A stretch of 34,577 bases of DNA from contig JAEEII010000125.1 of assembly GCA_016281295.1 (NCBI GenBank), forward strand, positions 1 through 34,577, given 5' to 3'. How positions within the stretch are numbered: the stretch's first letter is position 1; each line of letters begins with the position of its first letter. Shown here piece by piece: positions 1-7,639 of the stretch. A program made the translations under genes and the position numbers. A model generated the notes under the pieces. That model did no database searches, had not been told where the DNA came from, and saw only the letters and a program-made list of their open reading frames with translations. Source of the stretch: Bacteroidales bacterium. GTDB lineage: Bacteria > Bacteroidota > Bacteroidia > Bacteroidales > F082.

Positions 1-617
1 CCACGGAGGCTCTGCATACCGAGCCAAGCGGCTTCGGCGCAGGCGGGCATTCCGATGGAGACCTGCTCGGTGGCGGCGAGGACAGCCACTTTGGGTTTCG
101 GGTTCTCGAGGCTCTTCGAGACGCTGATGAGGAAGTTCATGATGGCGGTCTTCTGCTTGAAGTCGGGGGCGGGGATGATGGCCATATCGGAGCAGCAGAG
201 CAGTTTGTGGTAGGCAGGAACCTCCATGACGGCCATGTGGGTCAGCATGTCGTTCTTCTTGCCGGGCATGAGGCCGTTCTCCTTGTTGAGGATGGCACGC
301 ATATACTTGTCGGTGCTGAGCAGGCCCTTCATGAGGAAATCGCCCTTACCCTCGTTGATGAGCTTCACGGCGAGAGCGCCGGCCTTGTTGTCGTTGGCCT
401 CCTGGATCATCTCAAACTTGTTGGGATCGATACCCTCTTCGGCACAGACTTTCTTCATGGTGTCGATGTCGCCCACGAGGGTAGCTTCGACGATACCGCG
501 GTCGATGGCAGCGCTTACGGCGCAGATGGTGTGGGCATCGTTGGCATAGGCAGCCACCATACGTTTTTTACCTTTCGATTTGACCAGCTCCAGCAGGTCG
601 TCAAGTTTCGTAATCAT
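1..617 (-). CDS. ptb: Phosphate butyryltransferase / phosphate acetyltransferase family enzyme, 5' part (runs off the window)
   Basis: The minus strand encodes about 205 residues beginning MITKLDDLLELVKSKGKKRM and running off the left edge. Family members transfer an acyl group between CoA and phosphate in the cytoplasm; phosphate butyryltransferase makes butyryl-phosphate from butyryl-CoA, usually paired with butyrate kinase. Seen here: the AAANDxHT-like start of the Rossmann-type domain (AAYANDAHTICAVSAAIDRG), the GDFLMKGLLSTDKYMRAIL stretch and the PDFKQKTAIM segment typical of the PTA_PTB family. The ATG at 617 is the first in frame and lies downstream of a good Bacteroidetes promoter. 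The substrate (butyryl or acetyl) cannot be settled from half the protein; the short N-terminus without a DRTGG domain favours Ptb over Pta. A kinase partner would lie outside the window. Confidence 0.8.
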   Translation of the reverse strand, partial: MITKLDDLLELVKSKGKKRMVAAYANDAHTICAVSAAIDRGIVEATLVGDIDTMKKVCAEEGIDPNKFEMIQEANDNKAGALAVKLINEGKGDFLMKGLLSTDKYMRAILNKENGLMPGKKNDMLTHMAVMEVPAYHKLLCCSDMAIIPAPDFKQKTAIMNFLISVSKSLENPKPKVAVLAATEQVSIGMPACAEAAWLGMQSLR

Positions 618-663
618 CTTATTAAGTGTTTTTTAATTGTTAATAAATCAATATTTGAAACTG

Positions 664-695
664 CAAATATACAACATTCCGTGGAATGTGCCAAA
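664..695 (-). promoter_or_regulatory. Promoter of the ptb-like gene with an operator-like palindrome
   Basis: Read on the minus strand, TTTG (692-695) is followed 20 bp later by TATATTTG (664-671), the Bacteroidetes -33/-7 pair. Between them lies a near-perfect palindrome at 674-689, ACATTCC-GT-GGAATGT, in the position of a repressor operator. The start codon at 617 is about 47 nt downstream of the -7 box. Confidence 0.65.
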
Positions 696-722
696 TAAAA
701 TTATGGCTACAAATCAAAACAT

Positions 723-753
723 GCACCCCGCGAGGAGAGTTCTCGCGGGGTGC
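723..753 (-). terminator. GC-rich hairpin, probable terminator
   Basis: Twelve-base perfect inverted repeat (723-734 with 742-753) around a 7-nt loop, core CACCCCGCGAG. On the minus strand it is followed by a T-rich run (TGTTTTGATTT). It lies ~195 bp past the stop of the minus-strand DUF6266 gene and is the first terminator-like structure after it. Confidence 0.5.
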
Positions 754-756
754 AAA

Positions 757-947
757 AGTAATGGGAGTGAGGGGAGTGAGGGGAAGTAAAGTTTAAAGTT
801 TAAGGTTTAAAGTTTAAAGGGGGGCGGTGCCGGCGGTTGTTTTTGGGGGGAGTGAGAGGGAGTGAGAGGGAGTAAAGTTTAAAGTTTAAAGTTTAAGGTT
901 TAAAGTTTAAAGGGGGGGCGGTGCCGGCGAGATGGATGCTGTTGCGG
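757..947. repeat. Compound minisatellite, island 1
   Basis: Two copies of a composite unit: GGGAGTGAGA decamers, then TTTAAAG heptamers (GTTTAAAGTTTAAGG variants), then a GC-rich piece GGGCGGTGCCGGCGGTTGTTTTTGGG. The same unit recurs at 1640-1985 and 2760-2900, on both sides of each DUF6266 gene. No gene is visible in it. Confidence 0.85.
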
Positions 948-1607
948 TTAGGAGATGGTGCCGGAGCCGAGGTAACGGCTGTCGGAGATGATGCCCTTGT
1001 TGTCGGGACCATTACCGATGGTGAAGCCCCAGACATGGACGCGGTGTCCGTTCCAGTAGGCGGGGACGTTGACCGAGGCAGACTCGTCGGCACGAGTGTT
1101 GCGTCCGTCGCTCATCACGCCGGCGCCAGCTTCGGGGCTGTAGACGAAGAGATAGACCTTGTCGTGAGCGTCAGCACCGATAACATCGCTGGTGTCAGTC
1201 ATGGGGACAGCCACCTGCAGAGGTTCGGCGAAGGAGGCGTTGCCGAACAGGACCTCGGGGAGGTGGCCACGGGCGATGACGAGCTCGGTGTAGTCGACGG
1301 TGGCGGCACCGGGGGTGTCGGCGTGGATGCAATCCCAGTTCTCGGTGACGAAGACGTTGCCTTCGGTGACGTGGCGCTGGCGGGCGATGAGGCCGAATCC
1401 GAGCTGGAGGGCTGAGAGGAAGGCGCCGGAGAGGCTGTTGATGGCGGCGAAACGGGTTTGGATGAGGGCTTGTGCCTCAGAGGAGGTGTGGGTACCCTTG
1501 GGGCGCACGTAGGCGCGCATGACGGGTTTGCCTTTCCAAAAGGAACCTACGACGGTTCCGACTTTTCCATAGAATCCATCGAGGATTCCCATACGAACTT
1601 TTCCCAT
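948..1607 (-). CDS. DUF6266 family protein (copy 1)
   Basis: 219 residues. The N-terminus MGKVRMGILDGFYGKVGTVV and the following SFWKGKPVMR match the DUF6266 signature (short GIL-GxxGKVGxVVGxxWKG start, then a T/Q-rich stretch). The family is restricted to Bacteroidetes and has no known function. No signal peptide or membrane segment is visible. Shared with the neighbouring copy (1990-2676): NWDCIHADTPGAATVDYTEL, NASFAEPL, VYSPEAGAGV, WNGHRVHVWGFT and a C-terminal YLGSGTIS. Start chosen at the ATG at 1607, where the family motif begins; a second ATG lies 5 codons in. The 5' leader consists of TATAACC/TTTAAAC heptads. The pair is a tandem duplication separated by minisatellite DNA. Identification is by motif memory only. 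Confidence 0.8.
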   Translation of the reverse strand: MGKVRMGILDGFYGKVGTVVGSFWKGKPVMRAYVRPKGTHTSSEAQALIQTRFAAINSLSGAFLSALQLGFGLIARQRHVTEGNVFVTENWDCIHADTPGAATVDYTELVIARGHLPEVLFGNASFAEPLQVAVPMTDTSDVIGADAHDKVYLFVYSPEAGAGVMSDGRNTRADESASVNVPAYWNGHRVHVWGFTIGNGPDNKGIISDSRYLGSGTIS

Positions 1608-1623
1608 AGTGATTGTAGGTTTT

Positions 1624-1989
1624 GGTTAGTTAAAAAGGTTTAAAGTTTAAAGGTTATAGGTTATAGGTTATAGAGGGCGGTGCCGGCGGTTGTTTTGGGG
1701 GGGAGTGACAGGGAGTGAGAGGGAGTAAGGTTTAAAGTTTAAGGTTTAAAGTTTAAAGAGGGCGGTGCCGGCGGTTGTTTTTGGGGGGAGTGAGAGGGAG
1801 TGAGAGGGAGTGAGAGGGAGTAAAGTTTAAAGTTTAAGGTTTAAAGTTTAAAGGGGGGCGGTGCCGGCGGTTGTTTTTGGGGGGAGTGAGAGGGAGTGAA
1901 AGGGAGTAAAGTTTAAGGTTTAAGGTTTAAAGTTTAAAGGGGGGCGGGGGCGGCGAGATGGGGGCTGGGGCGGTGCCGGCGGCGTACGC
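1624..1989. repeat. Compound minisatellite, island 2
   Basis: Three to four copies of the composite unit seen at 757-947, with GGTTATA heptamers at 1651-1675 next to the start of copy 1. The stretch fills the whole 380-bp space between the two DUF6266 genes. No coding potential beyond low-complexity frames. Confidence 0.85.
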
Positions 1990-2676
1990 TTAGCTGATGG
2001 TGCCGGAGCCGAGGTAGAGGGAGTTGGAGGCCATGCGGGGGTAGATGTTGCAGGCGCAGTCTTCGTTGTACCAGGGCTCGTCTTCGGTGCTGAGGGTGAA
2101 GCCCCAGACGTGGACGCGGTGGCCGTTCCAGGAGGCAGGGACGGTGGCGGTGAGCGATTGGTCGTCGCGGTGGCCTTCCTTGAGGACTCCGGCACCGGCT
2201 TCGGGGCTGTAGACAAGGAGGATGACCTTGTCGTTGCGGCCGCAGAGGGTGTTCTGGTCGTTGGGGTCGGTGATGGGGACTTCGACACTGAGGGGTTCGG
2301 CGAAGGAGGCGTTGCCGAAGAAGACGTTGGCGAGGGTGCCGCTGGCAATCTGAAGCTCGGTGTAGTCGACGGTGGCGGCACCCGGGGTGTCGGCATGGAC
2401 GCAGTCCCAGTTGGCCTTGAGGAAGAGGTTGCGGGTGAGGGTGCGCTGGGAGTCGGCGAGGTGGCCGAAGCCGAGGTTGATGGCGGCACCGAAGGAGTTC
2501 ATGAGGCTGTTGACGGCCTTGAAGCGAGTGCGGACGAGCTGCTGCTTTTCCGAGTTGCGGTCCTTGACGAAGGGGTTGTAGCCGCGAAAGACCTGACGGC
2601 CTTTCCAGAGGTAGCCGATGGCGGGACCGAGTTTTCCGATTTGAGGGCCCATGTAGCCCTGGGAGTTTTTGGACAT
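1990..2676 (-). CDS. DUF6266 family protein (copy 2)
   Basis: 228 residues, paralogue of the 948-1607 product. The start MSKNSQGYMGPQIGKLGPAI corresponds to the family's GIL-GxxGKVG region, and GYLWKGRQVFRGYNPF to the WKG motif. The C-terminal half is near-identical in layout: NWDCVHADTPGAATVDYTEL, FFGNASFAEPL, VYSPEAGAGV, SWNGHRVHVWGFT, SLYLGSGTIS. An insertion near the C-terminus (DEPWYNEDCACNIYPRMAS) adds two cysteines absent from copy 1. No signal peptide. The leader is made of ATAACCC/ATAACCT heptads (2690-2730). The ATG at 2676 is the only sensible start. Function unknown; possibly structural, judging from the Gly/Asn/Thr-rich composition, but that is a guess. Confidence 0.8.
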   Translation of the reverse strand: MSKNSQGYMGPQIGKLGPAIGYLWKGRQVFRGYNPFVKDRNSEKQQLVRTRFKAVNSLMNSFGAAINLGFGHLADSQRTLTRNLFLKANWDCVHADTPGAATVDYTELQIASGTLANVFFGNASFAEPLSVEVPITDPNDQNTLCGRNDKVILLVYSPEAGAGVLKEGHRDDQSLTATVPASWNGHRVHVWGFTLSTEDEPWYNEDCACNIYPRMASNSLYLGSGTIS

Positions 2677-2684
2677 AGTTGTAA

Positions 2685-2960
2685 GAGGTTATGGGTTATG
2701 GGTTATAGGTTATGGGTTATGGGTTATAGACAAATAGTGAAGAATAGGGTGATAAGTTAATAGGTTAAAGGGAGTGAAGGGGAGTGAGAGGGAGTAAAGT
2801 TTAAAGTTTAAGGTTTAAAGTTTAAAGGGGGGGGGCGGTGCCGGCGAGATGGGGGCTGGGGCGGTGCCGGCGAGATTGGGGGCTGCGGCGGTGCCGCAGC
2901 GTACGCTTAGGAGGTGGGTAGTTGGTGGATAGTTGGTGGATAGTTGGTGGTTATTTGAAT
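2685..2960. repeat. Compound minisatellite, island 3, with 3'-flank scar of a third DUF6266 copy
   Basis: GGTTATG heptads (2690-2730), then GGGAGTGA and TTTAAAG arrays (2768-2827), then GGCGGTGCCGGCGAGAT blocks. At ~2895-2911 the sequence GTGCCGCAGCGTACGCTTAG repeats the DNA immediately after the stop of copy 2 (1975-1993), but the coding part that should follow is absent. It is followed by a period-11 array, GTGGATAGTTG (2930-2953). Confidence 0.7.
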
Positions 2961-3251
2961 GGGGGGCAGGATGTCAAAGAGCGCTTTCGTTTCCGAAACA
3001 CGATGCAAAAGTACACCCACGGCATTGCGGTCTACGAATGATGGTGAAAATAATTTTAAAGAGGCTGTAGTACAGATTGTTGCAAAAGTATTGTACCGCA
3101 TGATTATGGTGTAGATGCCAAATCAAAGCTTCGGGGAGGGATTTGGGAGCGAAAATGGGCGGTGTCTATTGGGTTATGATTGGAGGCAATCTCATAATTA
3201 CATGTGGTTCAATTCAGTATGTTGGTTTTTGCCGAAAAAAGTTTACAAATG
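2961..3251. other. Intergenic region, no gene recognised
   Basis: Short frames are present but none has a family motif, ribosome binding context or good length. Two minus-strand TACTTTTG boxes (3006-3013 and 3083-3090) resemble -7 elements but lack a TTTG at the right spacing. Confidence 0.5.
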
Positions 3252-3407
3252 GCGTTGCACCGTTGCACCGTTGCAGTTAGTTTTATGGTATTCCACACCA
3301 TAAAAAAATTTCTATATCTATATATATATAGATATAGAGTTTAACTTTGACATTTTTGAGTATGAAAAAATGAACTGCAACGGTGCAACGCTGCAACGGT
3401 GCAACGG
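3252..3407. other. Origin-like block: inverted CGTTGCAC iteron arrays around a 28-bp AT palindrome
   Basis: The left array (3252-3278) has three octamers CGTTGCAC/CGTTGCAC/CGTTGCAG. The right array (3373-3407) carries four in the opposite orientation. Between them are a small hairpin (TATGGT/ACCATA, 3286-3304) and a perfect 28-bp palindrome of almost only A and T (3311-3338, core CTATATCTATATA). Iterons beside an easily melted AT block are the usual layout of an iteron-type replication origin, and a primase-helicase is encoded 2 kb downstream. The alternative is that these are the element's terminal repeats; the two are not exclusive. Confidence 0.5.
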
Positions 3408-3499
3408 TTTTGTCGGGACAAAAAAGATATGAACACAGGTCAGTACACTTAATACCAATGCTTTGTCGTTCCAATGTTCCGTTTCTGTTAAAAAAAAGC

Positions 3500-3531
3500 T
3501 TTCGGGATGCCGGAGAATCTTTCTACCTTTG
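3500..3531 (+). promoter_or_regulatory. Promoter for the 3660 gene
   Basis: TACCTTTG at 3524-3531 is a full -7 match. The -33 position (3500-3503) reads TTTC/TTCG, one base off TTTG, with 20 bp between. It gives a ~120-nt leader before the ATG at 3660. Confidence 0.5.
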
Positions 3532-3659
3532 TAGGCGAAACAATTGCGAGTCAGTAAACTTTGTGCAAGGTTATCAACGCCTTGCGCTTTCTTTCTCTCT
3601 CTCAAAAACGCAATCCACTGAACATAAGATATTTATAAACTTATAAAACACAAGGATTT

Positions 3660-4190
3660 ATGGAAGATTTTAGAAATGAATTAAAAGAGAAGGCGCAGGA
3701 GATGAGGCGCATTTTTGAGCAGCAGCGCGATGAATATATCGACGGTGTAGCGCAGATGGATGAGTACTTGAAACTTTTGGATCTGATTGACGAGCTGACC
3801 AAGAGGTGCGAGAAGCTGGAAGAAAATGTGGAGTTGTGGCAGAAGCAAGCGGCTGAAGACAGGCGGCAGAAGGCGGAGATGGAGATGAAACTGGCGGAGA
3901 TGACCAAACTGTCGGCAGGAATGGCCAAGAAAGCGTCGCAGAACGACATGGAGAAGATGTTGCGGATATTCCTGAACACTTCCAAGCGCAAGACTATGAG
4001 CAAGCGTGAGGCTGCCAAAACGGTTATCTTGGAATTGCTGAATATCGCCAAGATAGAGATTTCTGACGATGTACTGGAACTGCTCGACCATCTCGACGAC
4101 GAGCAACCCGACCCCAAGGTGGTGAATGTCGGGGACGGAGGACAGTATAACGATATTCACGACAACGGAGGAGTGAGTCTTAACGGTTAA
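3660..4190 (+). CDS. Coiled-coil protein of the putative mobile element, unknown function
   Basis: 176 residues, not recognised as a named family. Residues ~1-95 are strongly charged with heptad-like hydrophobic spacing (ELTKRCEKLEENVELWQKQA and onward), predicting a long coiled coil. Residues 100-150 look like a compact helical domain (MSKREAAKTVILELLNIAKI, then EISDDVLELLDHLDDEQ). The C-terminus, VGDGGQYNDIHDNGGVSLNG, shares the xIDIHDN motif with the start of the next protein. The ATG at 3660 follows ACAAGGATTT. It is the first gene after the origin-like block, 21 bp from the next gene. An accessory or replication-regulating role would fit the position but is inference. Confidence 0.7.
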   Translation: MEDFRNELKEKAQEMRRIFEQQRDEYIDGVAQMDEYLKLLDLIDELTKRCEKLEENVELWQKQAAEDRRQKAEMEMKLAEMTKLSAGMAKKASQNDMEKMLRIFLNTSKRKTMSKREAAKTVILELLNIAKIEISDDVLELLDHLDDEQPDPKVVNVGDGGQYNDIHDNGGVSLNG

Positions 4191-4211
4191 TGTTTTAACG
4201 ATTAAAGAGTT

Positions 4212-4697
4212 ATGGCGGGAAATACAATATACATGCAGGAGGGGAGCAACTACATCGACATTCACGACAACGAGGTGGTGAACCTCTCGGTGGACAGGGG
4301 GACGGTGGCGGTGGACGGTGCGGGCGGATTGGCAATCCGCGGGAACTGCCAAGAAGAGGAGGAGATGGATGACAAGGCCCGGGAGAGGGCGGCAGTGCTG
4401 ACGGAGAACGAGGCGTTTATGGCGATTATGGAGCGGGCGGTGGAGCAGGGTTTGTGCTCCCCGGACGGGGGACGTTTCCAATGGAGCGAGAAGATAGACG
4501 CTGTGTATTTCGCATCGGTGGCGAGCCACAAGTTCCATCTTTCCAGAAGGCACGACAGCAGCGGCGATTTGTCCATTGCGTGGAAACCTTTCGAGGCGTT
4601 GTTCGGCGAGAAGAACTTCAGATCTAAATATAACGACTACCAACAGGGGAAAATAAAGGTTCATCACAAGGTGGAAATCGACGGCTTGTTAAGGTAG
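4212..4697 (+). CDS. Hypothetical protein with IDIHDN motif
   Basis: 161 residues, family not recognised. The first ~35 residues (MAGNTIYMQEGSNYIDIHDN and a VVNLSVDRGTVAVDGAGG repeat-like stretch) resemble the C-terminal tail of the preceding protein, so the two may interact or share an evolutionary module. Residues ~55-161 form a separate globular part with a central WSEKIDAVYFASVASHKFHL and a C-terminal FEALFGEKNFRSKYNDYQQGK. No transmembrane or signal segment. At 4322-4337 a CGGATTGGCAATCCG inverted repeat lies inside the gene and encodes GGLAIRGN between the two parts, which may mark an in-frame insertion. Probably co-transcribed with 3660; a strong terminator follows. Confidence 0.65.
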   Translation: MAGNTIYMQEGSNYIDIHDNEVVNLSVDRGTVAVDGAGGLAIRGNCQEEEEMDDKARERAAVLTENEAFMAIMERAVEQGLCSPDGGRFQWSEKIDAVYFASVASHKFHLSRRHDSSGDLSIAWKPFEALFGEKNFRSKYNDYQQGKIKVHHKVEIDGLLR

Positions 4698-4721
4698 ATT
4701 CCTTTTACATTCATACAATTA

Positions 4722-4760
4722 GCCTCATACAATAGTCTATTGTGTGAGGCCTTTTCGTTT
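4722..4760 (+). terminator. Rho-independent terminator
   Basis: GCCTCATACAATAG (4722-4735) pairs with CTATTGTGTGAGGC (4737-4750), with a tight loop and one G-U, followed by CTTTTCGTTT. It closes the 3660-4697 operon and lies just before a new promoter. Confidence 0.75.
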
Positions 4761-4769
4761 CGGAGGGTG

Positions 4770-4777
4770 TACTTTTG
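4770..4777 (+). promoter_or_regulatory. Candidate -7 box for the 4967-8064 operon
   Basis: TACTTTTG fits TAnnTTTG. No good TTTG lies 19-21 bp upstream, so the promoter is tentative. It lies between the terminator at 4722-4760 and the next operon. A start codon at 4775 would overlap this box, which argues for the later ATG at 4967. Confidence 0.4.
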
Positions 4778-4966
4778 CATCGGATTTCAGACAGAATCCC
4801 AATCAGAACTATCAGAACGAAAAGAAATGCTGACGCAGACTTTTTCTCAATCAGATTGGAAAAGATTGTAAAAGAAATTAAAGCATTAACCCGAGTGGAA
4901 GTGAGGAGGATGTTCTCGAGTAAATGGCCAAGGATTCCGACCTTCTTCTCACAACACTTAAAAGTT

Positions 4967-5347
4967 ATGCAACGCAAAAGTAAAAACAATCAAATCGAAA
5001 GAAACGAAACCCTGAACGGTATGATGACCTTCGGAACTATCGACGGCAAGCAGCATCTGCTGGACTTCACGAGCACAGAGTTCGCGGAGGTGGAACCCTT
5101 CATCGCCGACTGCAAGGTGCAGGCGATGAGGGACGGCAACGTGTACATCACCGAGAAGCTCCGCCGCCAGCGCAACAAACCCCTCTTCCGCGAGGACAAC
5201 AGCTCGCTGACGCTGGGGCGAGACGGACGCTTCTACTTCGTCTTCACGCTGCCGCAGGAGCTTGTGGACGAGCTGCCGGAGCAGCTGGTGCTGCAGGCGG
5301 TGGCCATCGCCAAGAAGGTGGTTGAGAAATTGAAAATTGAAAAATGA
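4967..5347 (+). CDS. Hypothetical protein upstream of the primase-helicase
   Basis: 126 residues from the ATG at 4967 (MQRKSKNNQIERNETLNGMM). The frame stays open back to 4775, but that start lies on the candidate promoter, so the later one is preferred; the ATG pair at 5018/5021 is a further option. The body (MMTFGTIDGKQHLLDFTSTE, AEVEPFIADCKVQAMRDGNV, a basic LRRQRNK, then SLTLGRDGRFYFVFTLPQEL) looks like a compact alpha/beta protein. No named family recognised. It ends 12 bp before the primase-helicase ATG, with GAAAATT heptads spanning the junction so that its last residues (VEKLKIEK) come from the repeat. Conserved co-occurrence with the primase suggests a replication accessory, as inference. 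Confidence 0.6.
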   Translation: MQRKSKNNQIERNETLNGMMTFGTIDGKQHLLDFTSTEFAEVEPFIADCKVQAMRDGNVYITEKLRRQRNKPLFREDNSSLTLGRDGRFYFVFTLPQELVDELPEQLVLQAVAIAKKVVEKLKIEK

Positions 5348-5359
5348 AAATTGAAAGTT
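5325..5359. repeat. GAAAATT heptad array at a gene junction
   Basis: Four to five imperfect copies of the 7-mer (GAAATT, GAAAATT, GAAAAAT, GAAAATT, GAAAGTT) spanning the stop of one gene and the leader of the next. Confidence 0.8.
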
Positions 5360-7639
5360 ATGAGTGTACATGTGATATATTATAAGAACAAGCAGAAGAT
5401 GATGCGTCCGATTGAGACGAGAGATTCTTACCTCACGCTGCGCGGCAGCGCGAAGCAGCAGGCCATCGTGAAGGCCGTCCGCATGGGCGACACCAGCCAA
5501 AAGATGCTGCTGTTGCAGATGAACTACAGCTGTCTGCCGAATGAGGACGGGTCGCTGAAAGGCTCGACAAGGATGAGCACCACCATCGGGATGGACATCG
5601 ACCATATCAACGCCGACGAGCTGCAGGCGGTGCGGGAGCGCATCCTCGGGAAGAAGGAAGAACTGGGGTTGCTGATGCTGGAGCTGAGCGCTCGCGGGGC
5701 TGGATACCATCTGGTGTTCCGCCGGAGGGCGGAGCTCTCGCAGGAGGACAACCTGCGGTGGGCCAGCCAGCTGTTGGGGGTGGCCTACGACGAAGGGGCG
5801 AAGGACATCACACGCGTGTTCTTCTCCACGACGGGGAGCGAGGAGGACCTACTTTATCTCGACGACGAAATCTTCGAGGTGGCTGAGGCCAAGGCGAACA
5901 CGGAGAACCTTTTGAACACGAATCGCACGAATGACACGAATAGTTTGCCTTCGGCTGAGGAGGGATCGCTTCGCGAGAAATCTGAAGAAAATCTGAAAGA
6001 AAATCCTGCAAAATCTTCCTCTTTTTCGAACGATTATCACGGCATCCCGTTCACGGAGATTATCGCCAAGTACTGGGAGCTGTTCAATGACGGCAAGGAG
6101 CCGCAGGAGGGGGATAGGGATACGCTGACCTACCAGCTGGCGTGCGACCTGAGGCACATCTGCGGAAGGAACGCCGAGTGGCTCGACCAGGTGATACCGT
6201 GCTACGACGGATTCCCGCTGGAGGAGAAACGCCGCAAAATCGAGAGCGCCCTCACGGCCAAGAGCGAGGGGATGCCCTACCGCCTGAAGCAGGTGCTGCA
6301 AGCGCTGAAATCGCAGTCAGCCATCAAGGCCTGCGGTGGCACCACGACCACGCCGCCACCGATGCCCAAGAAGCTGCCGCCGCTGGTACGGCTACTCACC
6401 AAGAACGTGCCGTGGTTCTACAGGCCCGCCGTGGCCGCCGCCGTCTTCCCCGCGCTGGGGGCGCATCTGCATGGGGTGAAGTTCCGCTACTGGGACAACG
6501 TCGACCACGAGGCCACCTTTATGAACATCCTGATTGGCCGCCAGAGCATCGGCAAGGGCACCATCAAAAAGCCCATCGAGTACATCATGGAGGACATCCG
6601 ACAGAGGGACATCCCCAACCGGCAGCGCGAGGCTGAATGGAAGCAGAAGAACCCCGGCGCCAAGCAGAAGAAAGACCCGCGGCCGACCGACATCTGCATC
6701 CAGATGCTGATAGACAATCTGACGGATGCTGTCTTCAACCAGAGGATTGTGGATGCCAACAACAACGGCGAACGCTTCATCTACACCATCGTGGACGAGA
6801 TAGATGCACTGAAGAAGGTGACCTCGAAAGGCTCGGTGGACGAGGTGGGGTTGCTCATCCGCAAGGCCTTCGACAACTCGATGGCAGGTCAGGAGCGTGT
6901 GGGAGCCGACTCGGTGAGCGGCATCGCGCCTCTGCGGTGGAACTTCAACGCCTCGACCACGCCTCCGAACGCCCGCAAATTCTTCTACAAGATGGTGAAC
7001 GACGGCACCGTGAGCCGACTGGATGTGGCCACCATCATCCGCGACGACGACAGCGACGACGAGGCACCCATCCTGGGCATCTACGACCATCGGTTTGCCG
7101 CCGAGTTGAAGCCCTACATCGACCGTCTGGAGGTTTGCAACGGGTTGATTGAGTGTTCGCAGGCGAAGCGGCTGTCGCTCGAGATGAAGAGGGAGAACAA
7201 AGATGCCGCACGGCTCTACGACTCGGAGGCGTACCGCGTTTTGAGCTACCGCGCCAACGTCATCGCGTGGCTGAAAGGGATGGTGCTGTATGTGGCGCAC
7301 GGGTACAAATGGTCGAAAGAGATAGCCGACTTTGTGCGGTGGAGCCAGCAGTACAACCTGTGGTGCAAGATGCTCTACTTCGGCCAGCAGCTGGAGAAGG
7401 AGCTGAGGGAGGAGGTGGAGATACAGCGGCAGTCGGGGCCTCAGAACCTGCTGGAGCTTCTGCCCGACGAGTTCAGCCGCGAGCAGTATCGCCAAATGCG
7501 GCGAAGTCAGGGGCGTGCCGACGACAACGATTCCACCCTGCGCAGTTGGATCAAGCGTGGACACATCGCCTACGATGCGGCTACCGGCAACTACATCAAG
7601 ACCGAGGAATATAAACATAAATACGGCTCGACGTTATGA
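5360..7639 (+). CDS. Primase-helicase: BT4734/VirE N-terminal primase-like domain + DUF3987 ATPase
   Basis: 759 residues from the ATG at 5360; an upstream TTG at 5351 would add three residues. The N-terminal ~170 residues match the BT4734-like domain, an archaeo-eukaryotic-type primase fold: GMDIDH gives the DxD pair (D79, D81), RGAGYHLVF the sxH histidine (H117), and KDITRVFFST the third acidic residue (D149). A Ser/Asn/Glu-rich linker (~175-227) carries a CACGAAT repeat. A PriCT-like helical segment follows (~228-300). The DUF3987 ATPase region starts ~340, with a Walker A-like GRQSIGKGT (~393-403) and a Walker B-like FIYTIVDEID (~474-482). Known relatives occur in Bacteroidales mobile elements and prophage-like islands. 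All catalytic motifs appear intact. It overlaps the next gene by ATGA. Confidence 0.8.
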   Translation: MSVHVIYYKNKQKMMRPIETRDSYLTLRGSAKQQAIVKAVRMGDTSQKMLLLQMNYSCLPNEDGSLKGSTRMSTTIGMDIDHINADELQAVRERILGKKEELGLLMLELSARGAGYHLVFRRRAELSQEDNLRWASQLLGVAYDEGAKDITRVFFSTTGSEEDLLYLDDEIFEVAEAKANTENLLNTNRTNDTNSLPSAEEGSLREKSEENLKENPAKSSSFSNDYHGIPFTEIIAKYWELFNDGKEPQEGDRDTLTYQLACDLRHICGRNAEWLDQVIPCYDGFPLEEKRRKIESALTAKSEGMPYRLKQVLQALKSQSAIKACGGTTTTPPPMPKKLPPLVRLLTKNVPWFYRPAVAAAVFPALGAHLHGVKFRYWDNVDHEATFMNILIGRQSIGKGTIKKPIEYIMEDIRQRDIPNRQREAEWKQKNPGAKQKKDPRPTDICIQMLIDNLTDAVFNQRIVDANNNGERFIYTIVDEIDALKKVTSKGSVDEVGLLIRKAFDNSMAGQERVGADSVSGIAPLRWNFNASTTPPNARKFFYKMVNDGTVSRLDVATIIRDDDSDDEAPILGIYDHRFAAELKPYIDRLEVCNGLIECSQAKRLSLEMKRENKDAARLYDSEAYRVLSYRANVIAWLKGMVLYVAHGYKWSKEIADFVRWSQQYNLWCKMLYFGQQLEKELREEVEIQRQSGPQNLLELLPDEFSREQYRQMRRSQGRADDNDSTLRSWIKRGHIAYDAATGNYIKTEEYKHKYGSTL

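Noticed and set aside
207..698. 163-codon plus-strand frame at the left end
   Set aside because: Antisense to the ptb-like gene, whose protein is recognisable.
757..947. CRISPR array
   Set aside because: Repeats are contiguous short words without unique spacers, and no cas gene is present.
2110..2760. 216-codon plus-strand frame over DUF6266 copy 2
   Set aside because: Val/Gly/Glu-rich shadow that runs into the heptad array; the minus-strand gene is supported by its paralogue.
3115..3646. Several 60-95-codon frames before the element's first gene
   Set aside because: They overlap the iteron arrays and AT palindrome, and none has a motif or ribosome binding context.
3681..4667. 328-codon antisense frame across the two small element genes
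   Set aside because: Spans two sense genes and the gap between them, His/Leu/Arg-rich, typical of a shadow frame.
4775..4966. Upstream extension of the gene ending at 5347
   Set aside because: A start at 4775 would lie on the candidate -7 box; the extension has no recognisable motif.
6392..7618. 408-codon open frame antisense to the primase-helicase
   Set aside because: Shadow of a GC-rich sense gene with clear primase and ATPase motifs; no start context.
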